Program-made: the position numbers and the translations under genes
In this document: piece after piece, positions 55,017-64,000 of the stretch
Layout of the letters: the number at the start of each line of letters is the position of its first letter
Numbering within the stretch: position 1 is the stretch's first letter
Notes under the pieces: model-generated
Seen by the model: the letters and a program-made list of their open reading frames with translations, nothing else
What the model was told of the DNA's origin: nothing
Databases searched by the model: none
Assembly: GCA_015179045.1 (NCBI GenBank)
Contig: WHUZ01000019.1
Coordinates: 62,001 to 126,000, forward strand
Source: Kalaharituber pfeilii
Lineage: Eukaryota; Ascomycota; Pezizomycetes; Pezizales; Pezizaceae
DNA: 64,000 nucleotides
Direction: 5' to 3'

Positions 55017-55439
55017 TTCGGGGGGTGAGGAAGAAGGAGATCCTCGTCGAAGAGGGGAAACTCACCAGCTCAGTCGTGGTATACTTGGAGGAGCAAGCTG
55101 AGCCAGCACCGGAGAGAGTGAGACTAGGAGAGAAATGGCTGAAGTCATGCCAATACGAGTGGGACAGAAGACGGTCACAGTCACGTTCGTAGATAGGCTA
55201 ATGCTGTTTCCTTTTGCCTGTAGATATCCATGGGCAGCACATAGGTTTGGTTTTGATTTGGTTTTTGGTTTCACCCACCTTACTAGCGAGGGTCGTGGGT
55301 CTCCACCGATGAGGTTTATCATACATCCTGTTCTTTAATCTTCTCTGTACCTTAAATCGCTATAGCCCTTAGGGCGCCATGCGATCAATGATATATATAA
55401 AAAAAAAACTGCATCATCGTAGAGACCGTAGCAAGGTCT

Positions 55440-55676
55440 AGGCAGGCACATTGATCACTGAAAACTTTGAAGGCTCCACATTTATACCTTGCTATACCGG
55501 ACCTCGTTAAACCTGACCAGACAACAAAATCATAGACCTTTATATTCAAATTACATACAAACTAACTAGCTGAACCGGACGAAGGCCCCAACCATGAAAC
55601 TTATTTTGTACCTTCTGTGGGTTATAGTGATATTATTGAAGTATCCTCCATATCTTGAATTCAATTGTTCAAGATT
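55440..55676. other. no gene seen
   Basis: Short frames only. Confidence 0.3.
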
Positions 55677-55688
55677 CTGTGATATCTT

Positions 55689-56016
55689 TTTTTTTTTTTT
55701 TTTTATATCATTTATCGCTTACCGCCCTGTGGGCTATGGCGATGTGTTAGGTACATGTGATCGATAGGAACTAAATGAGATAGAGAAAATAAAATACTGG
55801 CACACTGAAATGTAACTGAAGTCACCCTCCGTCCTCTTCCATCATCTCCATCAGCCCCTGTAGTGGGTCACCTTCTCCTTCCCTGCACTTTGGGGGCTTT
55901 CTTATTGCTGCCATGCCCCCGGGCCATTTCTTCTGCCACACTCTACACCCCTCCAGTAAATGTCCGGTGGTCTCCTCCGCTTCTCCGCACCACCTACACT
56001 CCGGGTCTGTCACCTC
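55689..56016 (-). mobile_element. 5-prime-truncated LINE, ORF2 C-terminus
   Basis: It encodes DPECRWCGEAEETTGHLLEG and the end LMEMMEEDGG, with an intact knuckle, tail hairpin and poly(A). The perfect target duplication CTGTGATATCTT is at 55677-55688 and 56017-56028. It is nearly identical to 51445-51835 over its length. Confidence 0.9.
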
Positions 56017-56034
56017 CTGTGATATCTTGGGAGA

Positions 56035-57437
56035 TTGAGAAGAGAATACCCCGCTGGAATACCAGTCTCCAGGCACATTGTATCTCTCAATTGGCTTACT
56101 AAGTTCATTGTCCCCCTTGCAGGCACCTCTGCAAAATTTGTTATACCTGACGCTAGGTTAAACCGGAGAGAAAGTGTTGGATTTTGGTCGTCCGATATAG
56201 CAAGGTGTAACTGTATAAGCACATCTACTAGGTATATGAGCCCAACAACGCTTGCGGGCGGTTCCAGAAATTGGGGAAAAATCTAGAGAATTTGAATGCC
56301 GAAACCTCTCATCGAAAACGGGATATATTTTACTGCGTCTGCTAAGCACCGAGTGCTGGGCGTGACTTGCGTGTGTTGCTTGTTTCTTCATAAAGTGCGA
56401 AATCAGCGGCGACCTCCCTGATACCTCGCACTGGCATTACCGAGCCGTCTACATATGCCACATTATCCCGGAGAGGCACCGAAGGCCCAAAATTTCTAGT
56501 GTGCGCGATTGCCACTCCCCTATAATTGTTCATCTCATAAATGAACATAACACCATCTCGTGTGACGTAAGCAGGTGTGCAGCACAATTGTAGAACTGCT
56601 CTCTGGGTAGCAACCAAGTTCAAATTCACGCCAAACTCGCAGCCAAGTATCATGTATGCAAGGATTAAATCGGGCCATCAAAGTTGCCTGTATGATCACC
56701 ATTACGACGGTTACGAATAGTAAACCTAATGATGTCGCACGGTTTGAAACGCCGTCCATAGCCTCAGATTACAATAGCCTCGATGGCAACAATTTCTCCA
56801 CGTCTGAGCATTTAGAGCAAGTGTTTCCCAGTGATGTTTCAATAGCTACTTTTCAACTCTAATTCTTTATATACAGTTCACTGTATTGTTATTATTACCG
56901 ATACTGTTTGTGGTTACACCTATGTACATGCGTCAGCCTGCGTAACATTGAACAGGACGCACTCTAATCTATGTTTCTAAAATTATACGAACAATATGCA
57001 GTGCGATTAAGCATGATCTGTCGCCCAATGACTTTAGTATACGGCATAGAACCTCTACAACACAATATCAGGAAGCATCCATATATTCAATGTACATGGC
57101 TTATGTGAGATTCAGACCATGTTATATTGCTAGCATTCGTTTGATTAAATCAACAGCGGGCCTAGACAAAATGCCTGAAAAGCACATTATGATGTTACAT
57201 GTTGTGACCAAGATGTATGCCCGCTTGCATTTTCCTATAATGGTTCAAGAGCTGAGGTTCGCAAGTTATTGTAGTACCAAGGTGTCAAGTGAAACCCTCC
57301 AGCGCCATCAAAGCGCTGCATAGCAGCTCCTTGGGTGAGTCACGATCCGCGCTTGCTAATGGGGTCGAAAAAAAATCACAACGATTTTGGATTCAATACA
57401 ATAATCGCAAAGACTGAGCCGCGATATTCAGCAACAT
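56035..57437. other. no gene recognised; minus-strand frames 56342-56759
   Basis: Two overlapping minus-strand frames (one with a hydrophobic LGLLFVTVVMVIIQATLM, the other reading AYVTRDGVMFIYEMNNYRGV) could be pieces of one gene, but no intron joins them convincingly. Confidence 0.25.
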
Positions 57438-57448
57438 ACACTCCTATT

Positions 57449-57505
57449 TCTCGCCATAGCCCATTGGGCGGCATGCGAATATTGATATAAAAAAACAAAA
57501 AAAAA
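57449..57505 (+). mobile_element. tail-only mini-retroposon, family C
   Basis: The insert is TCTCGCCATAGCCCATTGGG, CGGCATGCGAATATTGATAT and poly(A). The perfect target duplication ACACTCCTATT is at 57438-57448 and 57506-57516. Confidence 0.9.
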
Positions 57506-57516
57506 ACACTCCTATT

Positions 57517-58042
57517 ACAAAAATCTACCAGTGGTTGATGCTGCCAGAAGCAGTTAATACTTCTTATCAGCACTTATTCCCCATGCATAGTTCCCATGCC
57601 AACCTGCAAGTGCGACGGCCGCCTCTGAGTATGATTGTGCCAATGGGCGCAGCTGGAGGCCTTGTCACTTGGTTTTCCCACCGTTGATTCTAAACTCCGA
57701 GCTTGAGCATTACCCTCATATCACGTTGACTAGTTTGCACTTCAGCGGAGCGATCCAATCCGCATTTTGTAAACCTATGTTTGCTTCTGGTCCATATCAT
57801 GTGCGGTGTGCTTCCTTTTACCTTTCCTGAAGAAATTCAAAAATTTACTACATTATGTGCTACCGAAGGCCCCTCCAGATAAAACTCTAAGCTAGTTGAA
57901 AAGGCAGGAGCCATACAATCCAAACCCTTCAGAATACGGGTTTCCCACAATTGAGGAAGCACGCGTTCGTGAGGACATCATCCACTTTGAATCACAATGT
58001 AAGCTTGGATGAGACGTGTTAGATGAACTTCTTTGCCAGGAT
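57517..58042. other. no gene seen
   Basis: Short frames only. Confidence 0.3.
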
Positions 58043-58055
58043 ATATCGATGGGAA

Positions 58056-58471
58056 TTTTTTTTTTTTTTTCTTAATATCATTACTCGCATGCCGCCCTAT
58101 GGGCTATGGCGAGATAATTACAAAGGAGTGTAAGGAAATAGAGTTTGAGAATAGGTGAAAGCCGCTTCATCGCCCTGCCGGCCCCAATATTGGAATAAGA
58201 CTCCGATAATAAGGAAAGAAAAGAAAGCGCCGTCTCTTCCCTTCCCCGTCCACCCCACCATCTCTGTCAGGGGGTCTCTCCCGCCCTCTTTCGCCTTCGG
58301 TGGATCTCTCACAGCATCCCCTCCTGGCCACTTCCGTCTCCATCCTCTGCATTGGTTTTATATATGTCCCGCCGTCTCTTCGCTCTCCCTGCGCCATCTG
58401 CACTCTGGGTTCTCTTCCTTGCCTATCTTATGTCTCCAGGCTCTAAGGCCCTTGCCTTCCAGGAGCCGCGC
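58056..58471 (-). mobile_element. 5-prime-truncated LINE, diverged ORF2 C-terminus
   Basis: Tail hairpin and poly(A) are at 58056-58115. Mixed minus-strand frames encode the ORF2 end (RDPPKAKEGGRDPLTEMVGW). The perfect 13-bp target duplication ATATCGATGGGAA is at 58043-58055 and 58472-58484. Confidence 0.85.
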
Positions 58472-58484
58472 ATATCGATGGGAA

Positions 58485-61375
58485 GCTGCCATCATGTTCA
58501 CGCTTGCCTCTACCTCAATTTCTAACCCACTGACAAGCAGAATGTACTTTGTATACTGACTTTAAACCTGACATATGATGCCAGAATATCCTAGTCCTGA
58601 TGATAAGCATCAAGACGAGATGCTCTCTCATATATCCTATGACCTCGGTAGTAGTACTAGAAGGCAGCGGATAGACATCTAGACAACTGATAGACATCCT
58701 GTAGCCTGGCCTACGTAATCACTGCACTGTGACAACTCCGCCTCCTATACGTATACACATTCAGTTCGGTAGTTGATCTGCATCCTGAAATTCGAATCGC
58801 GCCATTTATATTTCCGGGGTCTGTGCCCGATTTGGCAGCTGAAACGCTTGCCAACTAAGCAAAACCTTTTATTTCCAACTATGCAAAAACGCATCTGCAG
58901 GCGCCACTATGGATCTGATTTCCAAGGACAAGTGGTAGGTCTACGTGACGTGTAGTTTAAGTAATCTTCGTGCTTAATAACATTTGAAGTGTTAACTTTC
59001 GGACCTTGTTATTCCGTTATACCTTCCTATACCGGACCACCAATATCCAGCACTTTCTGTCTGGTTTAACCTAGCGTCCGTTATAACAAATTTTGCAGGG
59101 GTGCCCGCCAGGGGGGTACAGAACTTAGTATAGTAAGCTGATTGAAAGGTACGATATGTGTGTCCGGAGGCTGGTCTTCCAGGGTGTATCAGCTTCTTAA
59201 TCTCCTCAGATATTACAGAACTTCGAACAATGAATTCAAGATATAGAGAACACTTCCAAATACCACTATAGCACACAGAAAGTACAAAAAGCAGTCTCAT
59301 GATTTTGGCCTTCATCCAGTTCAGCTAACTAGTTTATATGTTATTTATATTTCAAATTCTACACTTTTGTTATCCGGTCCGGTTTAACTAGGCTTCCGGT
59401 ATCGCTAATCTTGTTGTATCTAGATTACAAATACCCTCAAGGGTCGTCCGGTACAGCTAGGTAAAATTGTATGAAAACTCCTCACTCGCTTTAAAAGCTC
59501 CTTTCTTTTACAAAGCCAAGCACCTACAATATGTCAACGTGGAGCAGCAGGGACAGGGTATGTATCACAATAGACTAGCATTCTTCCGCAATAGCTGGGT
59601 GCTGTTGCCTGCGGATACTCTAAAATAACACTGGTCTTGCAAGGGACCTGGGCATGCAAAGCAGGGGCGATAAACTGCAACGGGAATCAAACTGGAAGCA
59701 TTACACCGGCTACCGGAAACAAGCGAAGGTGAAAGGGACCCATTGGTAGAACTCATGAGGTGGAAATAACGGTAGCATTTGGTCTAGCATTCTTAAATTT
59801 TTTGGCTTCCTTTTATTTTCCTGTTTCCAATTATTCCTTTGTACGTAATAACTCGCCATAGCGCTTAGGGGAGCCCGCGAGCTGTGATAGAAAAAAAATA
59901 TAATAAACGGGACAAAGCCAGGTCGGCACGTCGAGTCAAAAATACGTCCACAAACAAACGGCCTTTTATGTAAAATTCCTAGCAGAGAACAGGGTGTCGG
60001 TAGTGAAAAGTGTGAAGTCACCCTAATGTACCGGGCAAACCCCACCCATCACGAAATTATTTTATCCACACCACCGTGCCGCTCCCCTTGTGAGCGTGGC
60101 GTCGAAAGAAGTGAGATTCTATCTTCCATATCAGGTATAGTGTAGTCACACAACTGTCATTATAAAGATATATAAGCATGGTTCTTGTACTGATATCAAT
60201 CATTTCCGCCTGGTGCGATGTGCCCGTAGGCATGTTGAAATGTTAGCTTGCCCGATTAAGCTCCGCTGGGTACACATTAACTGCATACTTGCAGACATTA
60301 TGGTGCCGGCAGCTTAGTACCGACACCAAAATTAAGTAGGTGACAATTTATGTATCCACAACACCACAACTACGGATCTGGAATTTTTAATCTTGTAAAT
60401 CTATAGTATTTGCTATTGCGAACAATTGTACGAGATTAAAAGAAATTAAAAAGAATTAAAGATAAAAAAGCACATGATATAAATAAAGAGGACATTTTGT
60501 ATAAGAATAAAAAATGTTATGCGTCAAGAATGCAGAAATTTCCTGAATAGGCAATTTTTTGTGCTTCGTTAGCTAGTCTTGGCACATCCATACTTGCATT
60601 TGTGAGTTCATCGATGACTTTTGTGTACCCAATCCTTAAACTCAGTAGTACTATATTAAAACCCATTATAACATACTTGAATTGTCTATTGGTATTTTTA
60701 ATAATATTACTAAATTGTTATCTCTAATACTAAGACTAGAGACTATAGAATAGTATCTTATAATTGTTAAAGAAAGTATATATAGTTCTCTTATATATAC
60801 TTTTACACTGCTACCTGGAAGAACTCAATAAAATTCAATTTATATGAAATTTAGGATAAAATATTACTCCGTAACTACGAGATTCTATAGTTTCTTATAA
60901 GTACACTTGACTTGCATATTATATGCTACTTTGGATACACCAGCACTTGGTAGCCCTTTGAGTTCTCTACCACCACCTTGCAACATACACCTGAACATTG
61001 TCTGCAGTTATGAAAACAGCTGCTAGAGTAACATATACATGGCATAGCACTGTAACTAGATACATAAGTGGGGATCGTGGTCCGGAATGGGTAAAAAAAA
61101 GTTGTCGACACAGGTGTGAAACGAACGACCAATGAAACAGCTACCGAAACGACTGTCAAAATGGCTGCTGCAGTGGCTGTTATAATGGCTGCCGAAATGA
61201 CCATCAAAAAGTTTGCTGAAATGGCTGCCAAAATGGCTGCTGCATGGCTGTTGAAATGGCTGTCAACACGGGTATAAAAGCTGTGAAAATGCTTACCGAA
61301 ATGAATTCAAAACAGGTCGAGCAAGCAGCCATGAGGGCAGCCGTAATAGGAAAAGTAGGTGGATTGTGACTGCTA
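58485..61375. other. no gene recognised; LINE tail remnant at about 59850-59900; degenerate GGCTG repeat at 61130-61270
   Basis: CTCGCCATAGCGCTTAGGGGAGCCCGCGAGCTGTGATAG plus A-rich tail is an altered LINE tail. At 61130-61270 imperfect 15-bp-type repeats (AAATGGCTGCC/TG) occur. Other frames are short; 60450-60900 is very AT-rich. Confidence 0.35.
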
Positions 61376-61468
61376 CTCTCGCTCGCCTATTCAGAAGTAT
61401 TAGTGCATGATACTGCATAGCGCATGTTATGCATTAGTCAGGTGTCCCAATACTTTTGAAACGACTAG
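61376..61468. mobile_element. palindromic Tc1-type MITE, second copy
   Basis: It shares TTCAGAAGTATT, GCATTAGTCAGGTGTCCCAA and TACTTTTGAAACGACTAG with 40187-40275 and is flanked by TA. The left arm has diverged. Confidence 0.65.
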
Positions 61469-61519
61469 TAAACAGGATCGACAGCCACCGCGCCTATAGT
61501 ACCTAACCATGAACAGGAC

Positions 61520-61584
61520 CTTTTTTCTTTTCTTTTTTTTTAATATCACGTAACCCCGGTTGCAGCTGTTCGCCATGGCAGGGC
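61520..61584 (-). mobile_element. mini-hairpin retroposon, family G
   Basis: On the minus strand it is GCCCTGCCATGGCGAACAGC, AACCGGGGTTACGTGATATT and oligo-A with one interruption. The perfect 15-bp target duplication AACCATGAACAGGAC is at 61505-61519 and 61585-61599. Confidence 0.93.
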
Positions 61585-61599
61585 AACCATGAACAGGAC

Positions 61600-62742
61600 A
61601 AGCATCCCTGTAATTGACCTTATTTAGCTAATAGGGCTGGGTCGATTCGTCCTGCTCTTCAACCAACAGTCAAGTCATTCCTGCGAAGGTATGACAGCAC
61701 TAGGGCTGAAAGGTATCATAGCATGGGGGAACTTTGGGAGTAATCCTAAGCTGGCATGCTAGCACTCATATGACAACGTCCTTGTACAGTTTCTGACAAT
61801 TGCACCAGCCCAAGAACATTGAGATAAATCTGAGGTTATAAATTGACTTACTCGGAAATGCCGCATCTTGCACAGCAAACATATTGTATTCGACGTTGCG
61901 GGCCAACCGGATACGGAAATTGCTACTCTTGGGAATGTGCTGTATCACAAACCGTTCTCTTGCATTTTTGCAAACCACCATACAGATAGTAGATACGGGT
62001 AACGCCGCTTTGAATATGACGGTTAAATGCTTCTAAAATTATAAAAGAAGCCGAATATCCGTTTGTTGAAACGCAAAAATCCAGTTGCGCAGTCTAGACC
62101 CTGAATAATTAGCCCTTAAATGGCATCGAATTCTTTGAAGTGCAGAGAATGTCACCAGTATGGTAACTCTTTGGCAATGATTGAGCTGCATTTTCTCCCC
62201 TACGTCACTGTGCTCGAGGTTCTAATGTGAGCAAAAGAAGGAAGTGCATCATTGTTATTTTCTCGGGTGCAATCTATTCTCATCTACCTGTCTGGACTGT
62301 CCTTGCGGCTTGGAAATATCTTTCCCGGACAAATGCATGCGGACGACAGTATGTATCCCTACCGACAGTTATAAGGGTACGTAAGTTGCAGACCTTATGT
62401 GCTCCCTTGGCACCAATGGCAACGGGATCTTTCAGGTCTTGATGGATGGACGGTGGAAGCGGGTACCAGATATCTGAGCTCGCCAACGTTCTCATTATAT
62501 ATTTATATTTTTATGTGCGAACTACTTGTGAGCACGGTAGCCATCCAATATGTGGATAGTATGCGGAGTCCCGCTTCCTTAGTGAGCTTCGAGACTTTTG
62601 TCAAAACTGAGGGACTGGCTAGTACCTATGCTAATACAGCTAGTCAAGAGTTCAACCTTGCCGATACTTGTGTGATTCGTAGGCTAGCTATTGTAGTCAC
62701 GAGTCGCTCTATCAATGGTTTCAGCTTAAAGCCTCCTGTCTA
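61600..62742. other. no gene recognised
   Basis: Short frames only. Confidence 0.3.
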
Positions 62743-62755
62743 CGCGGTCCATATG

Positions 62756-62826
62756 CTCTGCCATGGCGAACAGCTGCAAGCAGGGTGACGTGAAATAATT
62801 AAAAAAAAAAAAAAAAAAAAAAAAAA
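62756..62826 (+). mobile_element. mini-hairpin retroposon, family G
   Basis: It is CTCTGCCATGGCGAACAGC, AGCAGGGTGACGTGAAATAATT and poly(A). Target copies CGCGGTCCATATG and CGTGGTCCGTATG (62743-62755 and 62827-62839) differ twice. Confidence 0.87.
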
Positions 62827-62839
62827 CGTGGTCCGTATG

Positions 62840-63539
62840 TGTAGACGTGAATTTTAAGAGATGCTAATCTGACAGCTTGGGAGCCGAAAGTAAACGCTAT
62901 GCGGTTCGAGAGAGCACACCAACTATAACATTGCATTCTGCTTGTAAAATTGGCTCCAATGGCACTCAGTATCTGTGATAGCTCCTATTGTTGATCAGGA
63001 TGTTACTGAAATTTACAACAAGTATTAATTTTGCCTACAGGCTACACGCTTCAAGGACGGACTAAACTTATACATCTCAATTTTATGTAGTTAGGAAACG
63101 TAGTCATAAAAATTTTCATTATATTTGTAATCACGGGAGGATCAGAGGAAAATTACCAGCACTATCAAGTTTCGTAGTGTATATTTTGAGCAGGGCTGAG
63201 CCATTACATTAAGTACTTTAGTTACAGCAAGTAAACCATCATAAGAACAGTGCTGTATTATAGATATTGGCAAAACACTAACTTCCATGTCTATTATAGC
63301 CATGTCACGATACCAATGGTTGACATATATCGGCTTCTCAGATTGTTACATTCAAAAGACAATCTATAGCGGCTAAGTGGCCAATTCCGTCTTGTATATA
63401 TTGGAATCCTGTCGAGTCCCAATTTCCTTAGTTCTCGCTAATCTACATATTTCAAGCGTTCCCCTCGGATGAAGTTTAGTTTAGTTGGGCATAAGGAACA
63501 TTGAGATGAGAAGATATATATGTGTACGTAATTCAATTT
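62840..63539. other. no gene seen
   Basis: AT-rich flank of the last LINE; short frames only. Confidence 0.3.
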
Positions 63540-64000
63540 GGACAAGAGTGGGAAGACGTCATAGCCAGAGAGACAGAGGAGGGGTGGGTGAGTATATACA
63601 CAGATGGAAGCAGGAGAGAGGGGAGGACAGGAGCTGGAGTATACCAGGGGACCAAAGACAGATCCGTGTACCTGGGGAGGCAATGCACGGTGAACGATGC
63701 TGAATTAATAGCGGTAGGAGAAGCCCTGAAAGGAGAGGGAGAGTTGTTGGTCGTCACGGATTCCAGAGTTACCATAACAAGACTACAAGGGATAGCGAGT
63801 GGAGACCTAACGCCAGAGGGGTCGGCGGAGTTTGTGAGGAGGCGGTGGGAAGAGAGGGTAGCCCGAGGGGAATATGACGTTGCGGTGTTGTGGGTGAAAT
63901 CGCACAGAGGAGTCAGGGGCAACGCCATGGCGGACATGGCGGCGAAGGTTGCCACAGCAATGCAATGCCAGGATGAGACAGTGACAGGGGCGGGGATCAG
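63540..64000 (+). mobile_element. LINE copy, ORF2 RNase H region, runs off the window
   Basis: From GGACAAGAGTGG the sequence follows ORF2 of the main LINE with only a few substitutions (for example ELLVVTDSRV for ELVVITDSRV). It encodes an RNase H domain with YTDGSR, DAEL, TDSRV and KSHRGVRGNAMAD in one open frame to the window end. The 5-prime junction is abrupt and differs from other copies. Confidence 0.88.

Larger units (their letters stand above)
52986..55407 (+). mobile_element. ORF1-only (half-a-LINE) element, second family, with nested insertions
   Basis: ORF1 may start at 53022 (MSSGKRPARLSQRLNDAIEA). The coding sequence is interrupted by a mini-retroposon (53146-53216) and a MULE-like element (53459-54449), then resumes (SAQDRYAFNRQLNDKEAERI) with a Pro-rich linker and RRM-like end (ALRRNLGNVCRWLETANNDL, LTSSVVVYLEE, LKSCQYEWDRRRS). 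The UTR, hairpin ATCGC..GCCCTTAGGGC..GCGAT and oligo-A follow. Target copies ACTACATCATCGTA and ACTGCATCATCGTA are at 52972-52985 and 55408-55421. Confidence 0.82.
52566..55433 (+). mobile_element. solo LTR split by a half-LINE
   Basis: It starts TGTTAGGGCCTACCC at 52566 and runs to 52985. Its last bases GAGACCGTAGCA lie at 55422-55433 after the insertion. The 5-bp target duplication AGGTC is at 52561-52565 and 55434-55438. Total LTR length is about 432 bp. It is the same family as 35381-35760. Confidence 0.85.

Noticed and set aside
60926..61231. 101-codon hydrophobic minus-strand frame resembling a membrane protein
   Set aside because: It reads through degenerate GGCTG-type repeats; low complexity and no family support.
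979..62826. Family G as E-box, PvuII or NcoI-type regulatory sites (CACGTG, CAGCTG, CCATGG)
   Set aside because: The palindromes recur only as parts of a mobile body with poly(A) and target duplications; transposition explains them.

Overview
The window looks like a stretch of nuclear chromosome from a filamentous ascomycete (Pezizomycotina). Three things support this: short introns with GTAAGT-type donors and CTAAC branch sites, a secreted DUF4360-type protein, and abundant Tad1-like non-LTR retrotransposons. A transposon-rich lineage such as the Pezizomycetes is a guess. The window holds few host genes and is mostly transposon remains nested inside each other. The LINE copies keep long open frames, so I see no heavy repeat-induced (C-to-T) mutation.

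Host genes that can be supported are: a two-exon gene for a 29-residue-repeat plus membrane protein (2824-3703, minus); a three-exon secreted beta-propeller-like protein of 419 residues (10681-12118, minus); tRNA-Val(AAC) (23644-23717, plus); a single-exon secreted DUF4360 protein (29809-30450, plus); and a two-exon short-chain dehydrogenase of the 17-beta-HSD10 type (37068-37990, minus).

Transposons by class. (1) Tad1-like LINEs: the largest copy is 7570-9650, others are at 14829-15179, 16057-16393, 43199-43400, 46910-48084, 51445-51835, 55689-56016, 58056-58471 and 63540-64000, with many relics. All end in a conserved two-stem hairpin followed by poly(A). (2) ORF1-only, half-a-LINE elements: 4475-4710, 36168-36960 and 52986-55407. 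(3) Very short retroposons made of little more than one terminal hairpin plus poly(A), with perfect or near-perfect target duplications of about 9-19 bp. There are two families: one shares the LINE tail hairpin, and the other is an unrelated body of about 39 nt found about 12 times. (4) DNA transposons and MITEs with TA target duplications, four long-TIR or short-TIR families plus a palindromic Tc1-type MITE; a MULE-like element with a FAR1-type ORF; and a GGCC-rich tandem-repeat element. (5) Solo LTRs of one family (TG...CA, 5-bp duplications) with no internal region seen.

Layout: 1-10 kb is repeat ends, the membrane-protein gene, LINE tails and the main LINE; 10-14 kb is the propeller gene; 14-17.5 kb is an LTR/LINE/mini-retroposon nest; 17.5-29 kb is mostly unassigned DNA with mini-retroposons, a tRNA and a MITE; 29-31 kb is the DUF4360 gene; 31-36 kb is a deep nest; 36-38 kb is an ORF1-only element and the dehydrogenase; 38-46 kb is relics and MITEs; 46.7-50.2 kb is a large inverted-repeat element holding a LINE; 52.5-55.4 kb is an LTR split by a half-LINE that itself holds a MULE and a mini-retroposon; 55-64 kb is LINE fragments and unassigned DNA.

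The most unusual signal is the hairpin-only retroposons. Most copies in both families start exactly at the 5-prime foot of a stem-loop, and one copy fuses the two families within a single target duplication. This suggests that the hairpin defines the mobile unit recognised, and perhaps bounded, by the LINE reverse transcriptase.
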